A stretch of 53,094 nt of DNA from Myxococcales bacterium (GCA_023248545.1 JAHFEF010000012.1:1-53094); one strand, 5' to 3'. Counted from the stretch's first letter, positions 41,556-50,289 are shown. Notes: generated from the letters alone by a model not told the origin. Numbers and translations are program-made.

Positions 41556-41589
41556 ATTTGTCAGTTTTTGGTACCAATAAATGACAAAT
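41556..41589 (+). promoter_or_regulatory. Inverted repeat upstream of the AAA_14 ATPase, possible operator
   Basis: ATTTGTCA (41556-41563) and TGACAAAT (41582-41589) are a perfect 8-bp inverted repeat with an 18-bp spacer, ending 26 bp before the ATG at 41616. A weak promoter (TTGACG at 41549, TACCAA 17 bp later) overlaps it. Confidence 0.4.
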
Positions 41590-41615
41590 CCGGCACTTTA
41601 TGGTATGAATATGGA

Positions 41616-42938
41616 ATGAAACGCAAACTGATGGCTAACTTGGTTCTTTGGAAATCTGAGACTCCGCGTAAGCCACTATTGCTGAGGGGGGTTCGCCAAG
41701 CAGGTAAAACTTATTTATTAAAAGAATTCGGCAGTCTTCATTTTCCTCACTGTCATTATCTCAACTTTGAGAAGGACAAGAAATTAGCTAAAATTTTTGA
41801 ACCGGATTTGGTCCCAAAAAGAATCGTCGAACAACTTAATTTCCATCTTCGAGCTGATATCAATACTGAAAAGGACTTGGTGATCTTCGATGAGATCCAA
41901 GCTTGCCCAAACGCACTAACCAGTTTGAAATACTTTCAAGAGGACCTGCCTCAGCTTCATCTTTGCGCCGCCGGCTCTTTGCTTGGGATTCATTTGACGC
42001 CAGTCTCATTTCCTGTGGGAAAAGTATCTTTTCTGACACTAAGACCGATGTCATTTGAAGAATTTCTCATGGCAAACAAGGATCAAAGATCCCTAGAAAT
42101 ACTCGAAGGGGCCTTAAAAACACTAACCGTTCCAGATATTGTGCATGAACATCTATGGGAACAGTTGAAGCGATATTTTATTGTGGGTGGACTGCCCGAA
42201 GCTGTGGCTGTCTATTGTGCTCATCATAATACCGGCAGTCTCTTTGAAGCATTTTCCAAAGTTAGAGCGAAACAAGAGGACCTCATTTTGGCATACTATG
42301 CCGACATCGCAAAACATTCCGGAAAAGTAAATGCCATGCATATTGATCGCGTATGGAAATCGGTGCCCTCACAACTCCAGAAGGTCCAAGATGCGTCTAT
42401 TCAGCGATTCAAATTTAAAGGCGTCATACCCGGAGTGAGCCATTATAATCGACTCGTTGGCGCGATTGATTGGCTAGAGGCCGCTGGATTAGTCATTAAG
42501 ATACCAATCGTCAACTCGGCTCTTCTGCCTTTTAGGGCTTATGCCAAAGAGTCGCATTTCAAACTTCTACTCTTCGACGTCGGGATTTTGGGTTCCATGA
42601 GCGGACTTTCACCAAAGTCGATATTGGATTATGATTATGGAACTTATAAAGGGTATTTTGCTGAAAATTACGTCGCTGAGGCGTTTATTTCATCCGGAAC
42701 GAATGAACTCTTCAGCTGGAGCGAGAAAACTGCTGAGCTGGAATTCTTAAGAGAGATGGATGGCCGTGTAATTCCGGTTGAAGTTAAATCTGGGTCGGTG
42801 ACGCATGCCAAGAGCCTGGCAGCTTTCAGTGCCAAATATTCGCCACCCTATCGAATTATTCTAAGCGCCAAGCCGCTGAAAATTGATCGTGCCAAAGGAT
42901 TATATCAATACCCTCTGTATTTGGCAGGACAAGTGTAA
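41616..42938 (+). CDS. AAA_14/DUF4143 ATPase
   Basis: 440 residues from ATG 41616. N-terminal P-loop LLLRGVRQAGKTYLLKEF (Walker A GVRQAGKT), Walker B LVIFDEIQACPN, then the ATPase sensor region AAGSLLGIHL. The C-terminal half is the DUF4143 domain, ending in a PD-(D/E)XK-like fold remnant (GYFAENYVAEAF, ELEFLREMDGRVIPVEVKSG). These mobile ATPases are common in variable regions; their cellular role is not established. It has its own inverted repeat upstream. Confidence 0.85.
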   Translation: MKRKLMANLVLWKSETPRKPLLLRGVRQAGKTYLLKEFGSLHFPHCHYLNFEKDKKLAKIFEPDLVPKRIVEQLNFHLRADINTEKDLVIFDEIQACPNALTSLKYFQEDLPQLHLCAAGSLLGIHLTPVSFPVGKVSFLTLRPMSFEEFLMANKDQRSLEILEGALKTLTVPDIVHEHLWEQLKRYFIVGGLPEAVAVYCAHHNTGSLFEAFSKVRAKQEDLILAYYADIAKHSGKVNAMHIDRVWKSVPSQLQKVQDASIQRFKFKGVIPGVSHYNRLVGAIDWLEAAGLVIKIPIVNSALLPFRAYAKESHFKLLLFDVGILGSMSGLSPKSILDYDYGTYKGYFAENYVAEAFISSGTNELFSWSEKTAELEFLREMDGRVIPVEVKSGSVTHAKSLAAFSAKYSPPYRIILSAKPLKIDRAKGLYQYPLYLAGQV

Positions 42939-43087
42939 AAAAGTGTCAGGTCAAATACACGCACGCGGCGTCGACGTCAATCACCGTCTCCTGGTTGGAG
43001 GAAAAGGGAAAAGGTGTCAAGCCAGCCATGATTTACGTGTCCACGGTCTTCGGATTTTCTGAAATGTGGTCTCGCATGGCATCTTCT

Positions 43088-44725
43088 TTACATCGGGTTG
43101 TCTACAACATTGACGTCCATGTTTCCATTGCAACCCTGGGTACACTGCCAATTGCCACACCCATGATATGGACTCCCTAAAGCCTGCATACAAATGGCTG
43201 TCTGATCTGTGTTGCTGCAAACATTGGCGCTATAATGATTGTAGTCGGGGCTTTTGGTCGCGATAGGACATTCTACAGAACCAATAGATAGAGTCGCACT
43301 GTTGTTACCCCAAAGCACGCTCAGCTCTACTCCCGGAAGGGTTGTGCTCAAATACGTTGTCTCGTTGATCGGATACCAAAATTGGCTCGGAATTTGCCGC
43401 CAACCCGCTCCGCCACCACAGGCATGATTACTATTGGAATAGTATGTACAGTCCATAAACCCACCCCCCACATACAAACCTCTTTTGAACTGATCAATGT
43501 ACTTGTAGTTCACGGGGGCAAGATTGCTGAACAACGTCGCAGCGATGGCTGGGCATTGCTCCGGGTCAGCATAGCACGCATAACCTCCAGATTGAGGATC
43601 CTTGAATTGCTGCGTATTGTTCTGCAGATTTTCAAACTCAGTTGTTAGACGCGAGATGGTTCCAGGAGGCAACGTGTTAAAATTCGGTGATTGCAACAAA
43701 TCATTCACAAAAGAATAATATTCTTCTTGCTTCTGGTACACCTCACCTATTTTTTTTCTAGCAGCTGTCACTGTCGAATTGACCACTGACGTGCCAGTAT
43801 TGATCGCCAACATCTCAGCGGGTTCCATGATGAATGACAACGGAGCACCTATTCCAGTACTGGTTTGATTGGGTAAATTGTTCTGGGCATATGATAACAC
43901 ACCGTCGATGGTTAGCTGGCAGGCACTCAAATCCTGCAAAGAGCAGGAAGTCACGTAATACCCATTGGCTCCTTTTGCAAAGATCTGAGGCAGTTGAACT
44001 GGATTTCCACCTTGTTGAAAGGCAGACACCTCAACTTCCCCGTTCAAGTTGTATTGACTGACCATGTTTTGTACTGCAACAGAAAGACTGGCAATGTCCC
44101 CATAGTTTGCATTGAAATTCGCTTGGAACGTTTGCTTATCATAGTAGCTACTAAACAAAATTTTCATTGTGACATACAAACTTATCCCAACATTCATTTG
44201 GGTAATAATCTGGTCACCGCATACTGTCCTAAATTGCTGATGACTGTCACCATAAGCTCCTTGACCAATGGGATTCAATATTTTTGGACCATAGTCTTTG
44301 GGATTCCAAACTTCAGTGGGCAGAAATACTTTTTCTAAGTAGTAAAAGCTCTGACTATATTGATCTTGTTCTATAAACCTCGCATACTCGGCGGATGCAC
44401 TGCTTGAGAACGGACCTATGCCAACACTCGCTTTAACGTCTATGTTCAATTCTCGTTGAACTTTCTCAAAACTCACCGAATTGTCAAAATATACAACCGC
44501 AGAACCTCCTGGTGTAGTTGTCACATTGCCCGCGCTATAACATGAAAATGGAGCCATCATCTGCATGTCCGTTGAGTACCCTTGGCCCAATGACGGCGCG
44601 GGATCTTGAAATTTCTTAACAATACGATCAATCCAAGAACCCGCAGAAGCCGAGGTCGATATAAACAAGGCCATTACCAAACAAGAGAACTCAAATAACC
44701 TAGGATACTTTCTGACATTTTTCAT
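43088..44725 (-). CDS. Large secreted protein, possibly MACPF-like pore former
   Basis: 545 residues. The signal peptide is cleaved near STSASA-GS (residue 28). Residues about 50-340 contain a membrane-attack-complex/perforin-like pattern: GPFSSSASAEYARFIEQD (first part) and FRTVCGDQIITQMNVG at the place of the family's Y/W-G-T-H-x-Gly block, though the canonical GG is not complete. A Cys-rich, Gly-rich C-terminal domain (about 400-545, at least 12 Cys) would be disulfide-bonded. GGGAGAG precedes the ATG. A MACPF assignment is tentative and needs a structure or profile comparison. Confidence 0.5.
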   Translation of the reverse strand: MKNVRKYPRLFEFSCLVMALFISTSASAGSWIDRIVKKFQDPAPSLGQGYSTDMQMMAPFSCYSAGNVTTTPGGSAVVYFDNSVSFEKVQRELNIDVKASVGIGPFSSSASAEYARFIEQDQYSQSFYYLEKVFLPTEVWNPKDYGPKILNPIGQGAYGDSHQQFRTVCGDQIITQMNVGISLYVTMKILFSSYYDKQTFQANFNANYGDIASLSVAVQNMVSQYNLNGEVEVSAFQQGGNPVQLPQIFAKGANGYYVTSCSLQDLSACQLTIDGVLSYAQNNLPNQTSTGIGAPLSFIMEPAEMLAINTGTSVVNSTVTAARKKIGEVYQKQEEYYSFVNDLLQSPNFNTLPPGTISRLTTEFENLQNNTQQFKDPQSGGYACYADPEQCPAIAATLFSNLAPVNYKYIDQFKRGLYVGGGFMDCTYYSNSNHACGGGAGWRQIPSQFWYPINETTYLSTTLPGVELSVLWGNNSATLSIGSVECPIATKSPDYNHYSANVCSNTDQTAICMQALGSPYHGCGNWQCTQGCNGNMDVNVVDNPM

Positions 44726-44825
44726 GATAACTCTCCCATTGAAATTCCAAACTGAACTGAACGCTAGGGCGACAGATACCTTAGTTCAAGGGGGGATGTG
44801 CGACATACCCAATCAGCAACGAGTT

Positions 44826-45431
44826 TTAAGGAGCAGAATTATTTGTTTGTAAGCGAGGAACCGGCTTAACTTTGCTTCTTAACCAAGCACTTACTTTCTG
44901 TTTTAGTTTTGGAGTGGCCTCCCCTGCGAGGTCTGGGTCATCTACATACATAATAGCCATATCGTACCCACCATTTTCAGGGTCGTCGTAGGCAACTTCA
45001 TGGAAGTTCGACGGAAGGTCGCCGTAAATAAAGTAGTCCACTAATTTGTTCATTCTGAATATTAGTGTGTGATATTCGTCTTCAGAATTGAAATTGGTTG
45101 CTAAGACATAGACTGTATAGCTGCCGTCTATGGATGCATTGACAGAAAGTGCTTTTATTGCACGATCAAATCTATTTGATGGCGCACTGCTCGTTTCACG
45201 CGGAGCATAAGAACCGCTGTGCACACCACTTGCTCCTCGGTCAGAGCTGCTTCCGGAGCTGCTGCCGCTTCCTTGTGAGCTGGCATATTGATCGTTTCCT
45301 TCGGAGGAGCGACTTCCTCCACTGCCGCTGCGGCAACCCTCATTACCGCTATTGCTCCCAGCGTGTAACATGGGTTCAGTCACAACGAGTGCTGTGAATA
45401 AAAAAAGAGAAAAATTACAAAGACGTAACAT
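44826..45431 (-). CDS. Secreted Ser/Gly-rich protein, function unknown
   Basis: 201 residues from ATG 45431 (AAAGGA upstream). Signal peptide LRLCNFSLFLFTALVVTEPMLHA, then a low-complexity Ser/Gly linker (about 25-85), then an alpha/beta domain (about 92-190: RFDRAIKALSVNASIDGSYT, then YHTLIFRMNKLVDYFIYGDL) with no recognised family. Its 5' end touches the LRAT-like gene (1-bp gap between the ATG and that stop), so the two are co-translated or coupled. Confidence 0.6.
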   Translation of the reverse strand: MLRLCNFSLFLFTALVVTEPMLHAGSNSGNEGCRSGSGGSRSSEGNDQYASSQGSGSSSGSSSDRGASGVHSGSYAPRETSSAPSNRFDRAIKALSVNASIDGSYTVYVLATNFNSEDEYHTLIFRMNKLVDYFIYGDLPSNFHEVAYDDPENGGYDMAIMYVDDPDLAGEATPKLKQKVSAWLRSKVKPVPRLQTNNSAP

Positions 45432-45432
45432 G

Positions 45433-46329
45433 TTAGTTCCTTTGGGTACGGGTGGAAAAATAGCGATAAGCAATAGCTGATGCCATTGACGCTGCTGTTG
45501 TTACAAATAAGTAAGTAAAAGCCCTCCATGCTGCTGATTGTTCGCTGTAAGCCGTGCCTGTTGCAATTTCATAGGATAATGACTCGCAGTTATCACCCTG
45601 CCAACTCGAAAGACGAAAGTCGTTAGAGACATGTGCCTCTCGATAGTCTCGTCCGTTATTTTTAAGGGTATTAGAAATTCTCGCATTCATGCCATTTAAA
45701 TCTCTTTCCAGGGGTTTTAATATCCAAATAAATTTCTTTCCTTGTTCGGCACGCTCGAGTAGATATTTTTCCAACGAAGGCGCTCGAGGTTCTGTGCGTG
45801 TGTCAAAGTCGATAATGCGCCCTTTCCTTTGAACTGCTTGATAGACTGCCCAATGCGTATAAGCTGCGTAATCCTCCAGTTTAATCCCTAAACTTGAAAA
45901 AAAATTAACAGCCCAATTGGGCGGCTCATGTAAGGCGTGCGCCAAAAGATCCCCGGATTCAAGAATGCCTTCGTCAATGAGTTTTTCACTGATTCCAGGA
46001 ATCAGCTCTCCTTCTGTGTGAGCAAATTGGACCTTCGTTATGTTCCCGTAGAGTTCATCTAAATCTTTTTTCCCAAGCGAAGCTTTGACCGATTGGGGTA
46101 CAATTTTCAGTGTCGCTCGCATAAAGCCATACACTAAATCCCAATTCCATCTCCCCGCTTTTTCTAACTCTCGAGGTGCATCTTTTTGATAAGCAGAAAT
46201 TCCATAAAGAAGTGCTTCTCCGACCGCGATGGCCCCTGCAAAATAAACAAGGGCTTTCTGGTTAGATAGGCTTGCTTGGCTGTGTAAAATTAAAATAAGG
46301 AGTAAAAGTCTTCTCGACAGACAGAGCAA
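45433..46329 (-). CDS. Exported LRAT-like (NlpC/P60 superfamily) protein
   Basis: 298 residues from a TTG start at 46329, supported by AAGGAGGT five nt upstream. The signal peptide is cleaved near SQASLS-NQ. Residues about 120-255 carry LRAT-type motifs: ESGDLLAHAL, H159 in YTHWAVYQ, and N247-C248 in DNCESLSYEI, the order (His first, then Cys in an NC-E motif) of the LRAT/HRASLS acyltransferases and their bacterial relatives. A C-terminal hydrophobic helix (about 268-290) may anchor it. It may transfer an acyl group or hydrolyse an ester or peptide; the substrate is unknown. The Shine-Dalgarno sequence is in a hairpin at 46334-46351. Confidence 0.65.
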   Translation of the reverse strand: MLCLSRRLLLLILILHSQASLSNQKALVYFAGAIAVGEALLYGISAYQKDAPRELEKAGRWNWDLVYGFMRATLKIVPQSVKASLGKKDLDELYGNITKVQFAHTEGELIPGISEKLIDEGILESGDLLAHALHEPPNWAVNFFSSLGIKLEDYAAYTHWAVYQAVQRKGRIIDFDTRTEPRAPSLEKYLLERAEQGKKFIWILKPLERDLNGMNARISNTLKNNGRDYREAHVSNDFRLSSWQGDNCESLSYEIATGTAYSEQSAAWRAFTYLFVTTAASMASAIAYRYFSTRTQRN

Positions 46330-46333
46330 TGTT

Positions 46334-46351
46334 GACCTCCTTCAAGAGGTC
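46334..46351 (-). promoter_or_regulatory. Hairpin containing the Shine-Dalgarno sequence of the LRAT-like gene
   Basis: On the minus strand GACCTC and GAGGTC form a perfect 6-bp stem with loop TTGAAG. The ribosome site AAGGAGGT is split between the loop and 3' arm, five nt before the TTG. This resembles the arrangement at the ORF6N-DnaA gene. Confidence 0.5.
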
Positions 46352-46374
46352 GATAATGAAGTCAATGCTTGGCG

Positions 46375-46776
46375 TCAAGACATGAGAGGCAGATTTAAAA
46401 TGATATCCCATTCTCGTCGACCGATTGGAGATACGCTGAGACGCGATTGTTTTACCAAACTGATGTCACGCAAAATCGGATGATTTTTGAGTTGACCCAG
46501 GTTGATTGGACTTTGAAGCCGTTTGCCCACTTTCAAATCGACACAAACCCAGGCCGAGTCTTTGGGGTCTGGATAGGCTTCACGCGTGACCTGTGCTGTG
46601 CCGACGAGTTCTTTGGGGCCAACGGACTCGTAAATCAGGCACTGGTCGCCCTTTTTCATGGCCTTCAAATTATTGCGCGCTTGATAATTGCGAATTCCAT
46701 CCCAGCGGGTCTGGCCGTCGCGCTCCAAATCCGCATAAGAATAGGCGCCGGGTTCTGTTTTTAGGATCCAATACAT
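46375..46776 (-). CDS. EVE-domain protein (copy B)
   Basis: 133 residues from ATG 46776, nearly identical to copy A: MYWILKTEPGAYSYADL, DGIRNYQARNNLKAMKKGDQ and GTAQVTREAYPDP. The C-terminus differs (WDIILNLPLMS versus WDIIAAL). The sequence similarity with copy A covers the coding region and about 60 bp upstream, in inverted orientation 7 kb apart. An in-frame ATG ten codons earlier is kept in both copies, but the codons between vary freely, so the shorter start is preferred. Confidence 0.85.
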   Translation of the reverse strand: MYWILKTEPGAYSYADLERDGQTRWDGIRNYQARNNLKAMKKGDQCLIYESVGPKELVGTAQVTREAYPDPKDSAWVCVDLKVGKRLQSPINLGQLKNHPILRDISLVKQSRLSVSPIGRREWDIILNLPLMS

Positions 46777-46825
46777 GTCACTGAAGTCATTCGCATATAA
46801 ACCCATCTCCGTAAATTCCGCAATG

Positions 46826-47833
46826 TCAATCGTGGATCCAAGGATCCTTCAGAAGCTCTTCAATAGGTTCCCCGGCTGTGCATCTATCGATGAACTGCTT
46901 GGCCCCGGCTGAGATGGCACGCTTTCCTGTCGCCAATAGCGTTTCGAGCGTTTTGCCGGCGGCATAGGTATCAAGAAAAACCGCATCATCGCCTTTTTCT
47001 GAGAATTTTGGACGATAGGCGCTCGTGCCTGCTGAAAGATTTTGCTCTATTTTTGTTTGCCCAGGTTTAAATAGACGTGTTTCTCCCCAATCGATCAAAG
47101 TGAGATTTTTACCATCCCACAACATATTGGCTGGCTTGACATCGAGATGAGCTACGCACACCTCAGGAGTGGCATGATGAGCAGCATCGAGTGTTTTAAG
47201 AAGTTGATAGATGGCTTGCTTTACCTGCGGTTCGGGAAGTTGGCCCTTTTCCATGGAGGGGGCTTCAACATGCTCCATCGCAATTCGATAGATTCCGCTT
47301 TGTTGATCGCTTCCGAGGAATTTAGGAACATGTGGGATTCCATGAAGCATGGCTAGGGCCTTTGCTTCGACTTGCATCTTTTGCAAATGTTCTTGGGCAT
47401 TTTCTTCGGAAATGACCCCGCCGCCTGCGGCTCTGTGAGCAATGATTCCAATATCCATTTCTTTGACGACGAAAGCACGCCCATCTTTGCCGGTAGCCTT
47501 AAAGACGGACCCAAACGCCCCCTTACCCAGAAGCTGAGCACTGTTTGAATCATACTCGGGCACTGCTTGTTTCGGATTCACTAGGCCCGTCCCCCGAGGA
47601 GTCACTTGACCCGGAGGTGTTTGGGTTGTAGCCGGCTCTGCAACAATGTGTTGAAGGGGTGGTGGTACAAATCTTCTTTTTTTTTGGGCGAATCCAGGTC
47701 CCGATTCGGGCCCTGCAGGGCTAAACGAGTCTTTCTCGAATGTAATCAACGGACTAATATTTCCGGGCGTAGATTCTCCCCTGCTCGCTGGACTATCAGT
47801 GGAGCCCCGGTCTGACTTAGGTGTTCCCCGCAT
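46826..47833 (-). CDS. Ser/Thr protein kinase with DWG instead of DFG
   Basis: 335 residues. A disordered N-terminus of about 90 residues (Ser/Pro/Gly) precedes a protein kinase domain: LGKGAFGSVFKA P-loop, FVVKEMD lysine, AHLDVKPANML catalytic loop with its Asp, IDWGE where DFG is usual, and a shortened activation segment (SAGTSAYRP). The HxD and Lys are kept, so activity is plausible; the DWG change is also seen in some active kinases. It is cytoplasmic by sequence. It sits next to EVE copy B and is divergent from the deoC-like gene. Confidence 0.85.
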   Translation of the reverse strand: MRGTPKSDRGSTDSPASRGESTPGNISPLITFEKDSFSPAGPESGPGFAQKKRRFVPPPLQHIVAEPATTQTPPGQVTPRGTGLVNPKQAVPEYDSNSAQLLGKGAFGSVFKATGKDGRAFVVKEMDIGIIAHRAAGGGVISEENAQEHLQKMQVEAKALAMLHGIPHVPKFLGSDQQSGIYRIAMEHVEAPSMEKGQLPEPQVKQAIYQLLKTLDAAHHATPEVCVAHLDVKPANMLWDGKNLTLIDWGETRLFKPGQTKIEQNLSAGTSAYRPKFSEKGDDAVFLDTYAAGKTLETLLATGKRAISAGAKQFIDRCTAGEPIEELLKDPWIHD

Positions 47834-47959
47834 TGGAAAGATCCTCCTATGGACGATCCTAACTTAATACAGGGGCAAATTGGGAGCAAGTTCCACTTTC
47901 CGCTTTGACAAGTTTGTTTCGGATGCTACTGAGCCGAAGAATTTAATTCGGAGGTATTT

Positions 47960-48799
47960 GTGTTTTTTATATTCGTCCTTTTTGTCGGTTTGGTTCACGC
48001 TGCCCCTCAACCGTTGTCGCAATATATAGAGCATACGAATTTGAATGCCGATGCTACCCAGGCTGATATTGAACGCTTGTGCGCCGAGGCTATGAAATAC
48101 AATTTTCGAGGCGTGTGCGTGCATGAAAAACACGTGGCCACGGCCAGTGAACTTCTAAAAAATTCTAAGGTCAAAGTGATTACGGTCGTGAATTTCCCCC
48201 ATGCGGGATCTTCGCGGGAGACCACTGCAGTCGCCACTCGAAATGCGGTAGACAGTGGAGCACATGAAGTGGATATGGTGATTTCCGTCGGAGACCTTAA
48301 GGCCGGCGTTAATCGCGGAATGAGACAGCTGCTCCAGCAAAAACGGGGATTAAGGAGCTTTTTCGAAAGTAAAGACCTCCAAGAACAAGTCAAGATTTTA
48401 TCGGATTCAGAAAATTTTGAGATTTTGGCCCAAAACAATTCATACCTAAAAAGTGTCTTCGACGATATCGTATCTGTGGTTGAGGCCGCGAAACCAAGAC
48501 AAGTTAAAGTTATCATCGAAACTGCACTGTTAACCAACATTGAAAAGATTGTGGCATGCCTTCTCAGTAAAATGGCCAAGGCGGCCTTCGTCAAAACCTC
48601 GACCGGGACAGCGAAAGCAGGAGCTACGGTTGAAGATGTTGTTCTCATGCGCTTAGTGGTTGGTGATTGCATGCAAATTAAAGCCGCTGGTGGAATTCGA
48701 GACCGAGAATTCGCTGAGAAATTAATTCAAGCTGGAGCGGATACCCTTGGAACATCTGCATCGATTAAGATATGCGCACCGCCCTCCAGCAAGCTATAA
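47960..48799 (+). CDS. deoC: Deoxyribose-phosphate aldolase with N-terminal signal peptide
   Basis: 279 residues from GTG 47960, backed by GGAGG five nt upstream. DeoC normally splits deoxyribose 5-phosphate in the cytoplasm. The family core starts at LSQYIEHTNL, and the Schiff-base lysine is K212 in FVKTSTGTAKAGATVEDV. Preceding the core is MFFIFVLFVGLVHAAPQP, a standard signal peptide that ordinary DeoC lacks. A further insert of about 45 residues (about 115-165) separates EVDMVISVGDLKAG from the next core helix. It overlaps the following AAA+ gene by 28 bp. Export and any extracytoplasmic role are inference. Confidence 0.82.
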   Translation: MFFIFVLFVGLVHAAPQPLSQYIEHTNLNADATQADIERLCAEAMKYNFRGVCVHEKHVATASELLKNSKVKVITVVNFPHAGSSRETTAVATRNAVDSGAHEVDMVISVGDLKAGVNRGMRQLLQQKRGLRSFFESKDLQEQVKILSDSENFEILAQNNSYLKSVFDDIVSVVEAAKPRQVKVIIETALLTNIEKIVACLLSKMAKAAFVKTSTGTAKAGATVEDVVLMRLVVGDCMQIKAAGGIRDREFAEKLIQAGADTLGTSASIKICAPPSSKL

Positions 48800-50289
48800 T
48801 TTTAGCGTTGCTTAGTCCGTCGCTATTCGCCCAATGGGTTGACCCGGAGAAAGAAAAGGCAGCCAAATCTGAGATCGCTTATCTCTTTGACCAAACCCAG
48901 GTATCTGGAACGGATGAAAAAACTCTGCTGGCTGAATATCGGTGGAGAAAGCTCGAACTGCTCACACATCGCCAGTTGGAGGAGACAGCTGCTTTTTGGC
49001 CACAGGCTTTCATCGCGACGCTGATTTATCTCAGCTGGTCACGCATTCAACCTAAGATCAACCAGGCATTTGGGTGGCTCAAATCGGGTCAAGGCCTCGC
49101 CCAAGGATCTGCGTTGGGGCTTGGATTCGCCGGAGCTCAAATGCTGGGCCAGGCAATTGGCTGGTTGACAACGAAGGGACATGAGTTTGTTTCAGGGGGA
49201 TTTTCTAGAACCCTTAACCTGGTGTCCTCGGCGGGAGATTATTATTTTGAGCTCGAAACACGACCTGAGCCATTTGACACCGCTAAACTGACTTACGCAA
49301 AGCATAAACACAGAATTCCTTCGAGATTCCATCCGCTGATTGAACACAAGTTGGCCGATGTTATCGTATCTAATGGCGATGAAGATGCAAAAAAGAAGGC
49401 CATGACCTATCTCCAAAATGTCCTGCGACTTCCAACTGAGATACGCCCTGCTAACCCGAATTTGAATTCGGTTGCCGAGGCATTTGGTTATTATCCTGGG
49501 AAGACACTGTCCGCGCTCAAAAGGGTCTTTGCCAAACAAATCTCGGCTTCTGCGGCCGATGGAAAATCTCGATTTCCGTTCTATTTTGTGGGGCCACCTG
49601 GCACGGGAAAGACTCGGGCTGCTCAGCGTATCGCGGCATCGCTCGGAGTGCCCATGGTTGCCATTAATCTCGACCAAATCAAGGAAGACGAGCTGCTGGG
49701 CAGCAAGTCGCACCCAGGCATCATTGCGACCCAATTAATGGAATACGGGCAGCGCAATTTAATCCTGGTCTTAGACGAGGTTCATCATGCCCTGAACTCG
49801 AAAAACTCAATATACGACGCCCGTTATCAGGCACTTTTCAAACGTTTGCTTGACCCAACAAAACCATCTTACTGGGATGAGTATTTTGAGGAAGAAATCG
49901 ATTTGTCGTCTGTAGATATTATTTTGGCCGCCACGGAGGTCATCAAAGACCATGCCCTGAGAAATCGAATGCTCGAGGTTTTGTTTGAACCATTTCCAGT
50001 TTGGTATAAACGGCATGTTGTTTGGAATGAAACAGTCCCCATGGAGTTGCAGCGTTACAACCATTCCGAGCCGTCACTCTCCATCAAGGACCTCAATTCC
50101 ACAGATATCAATGCCATTAACACCCTTGTTTCGAATGACCAAGAATCTGGTTTCCGAGGTCTTCAGAAGCAGATCTTTGAGTATATGGCCGATTTGTTTC
50201 TGAAAAAAAGCAAGGGATTTGATGCTGCCTACAACGATACAGTGCCATTTGAGGGGGCGTTGACGGGTCCAAGATGTAGGCAAATGTAA
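48772..50289 (+). CDS. Membrane-associated AAA+ ATPase
   Basis: 505 residues. N-terminal hydrophobic segment (about 6-20) and a second (about 76-93, QAFIATLIYLSW) plus a Gly-rich hydrophobic stretch (about 110-135). Two membrane passages would return the C-terminal AAA+ domain to the cytoplasm. That domain (about 255-420) has Walker A GPPGTGKTR, Walker B LILVLDEVHHAL and a sensor-1 region (DIILAATEV). Family relatives are AAA proteases and unfoldases, but no protease domain is present. It overlaps the deoC-like gene by 28 bp, so the two are likely translated together. Confidence 0.75.
   Translation: MRTALQQAIILALLSPSLFAQWVDPEKEKAAKSEIAYLFDQTQVSGTDEKTLLAEYRWRKLELLTHRQLEETAAFWPQAFIATLIYLSWSRIQPKINQAFGWLKSGQGLAQGSALGLGFAGAQMLGQAIGWLTTKGHEFVSGGFSRTLNLVSSAGDYYFELETRPEPFDTAKLTYAKHKHRIPSRFHPLIEHKLADVIVSNGDEDAKKKAMTYLQNVLRLPTEIRPANPNLNSVAEAFGYYPGKTLSALKRVFAKQISASAADGKSRFPFYFVGPPGTGKTRAAQRIAASLGVPMVAINLDQIKEDELLGSKSHPGIIATQLMEYGQRNLILVLDEVHHALNSKNSIYDARYQALFKRLLDPTKPSYWDEYFEEEIDLSSVDIILAATEVIKDHALRNRMLEVLFEPFPVWYKRHVVWNETVPMELQRYNHSEPSLSIKDLNSTDINAINTLVSNDQESGFRGLQKQIFEYMADLFLKKSKGFDAAYNDTVPFEGALTGPRCRQM

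Noticed and set aside
41198..41584. ORFs across 41198-41584 on both strands
   Set aside because: They read through the AAACGGCG repeat and its inverse, giving basic low-complexity peptides without a ribosome site.
42939..43087. Two GTGTCA-containing segments in the gap after the AAA_14 gene, possibly ends of an IS200-like element
   Set aside because: The similarity between the segments is short and imperfect, and no transposase remnant is visible.
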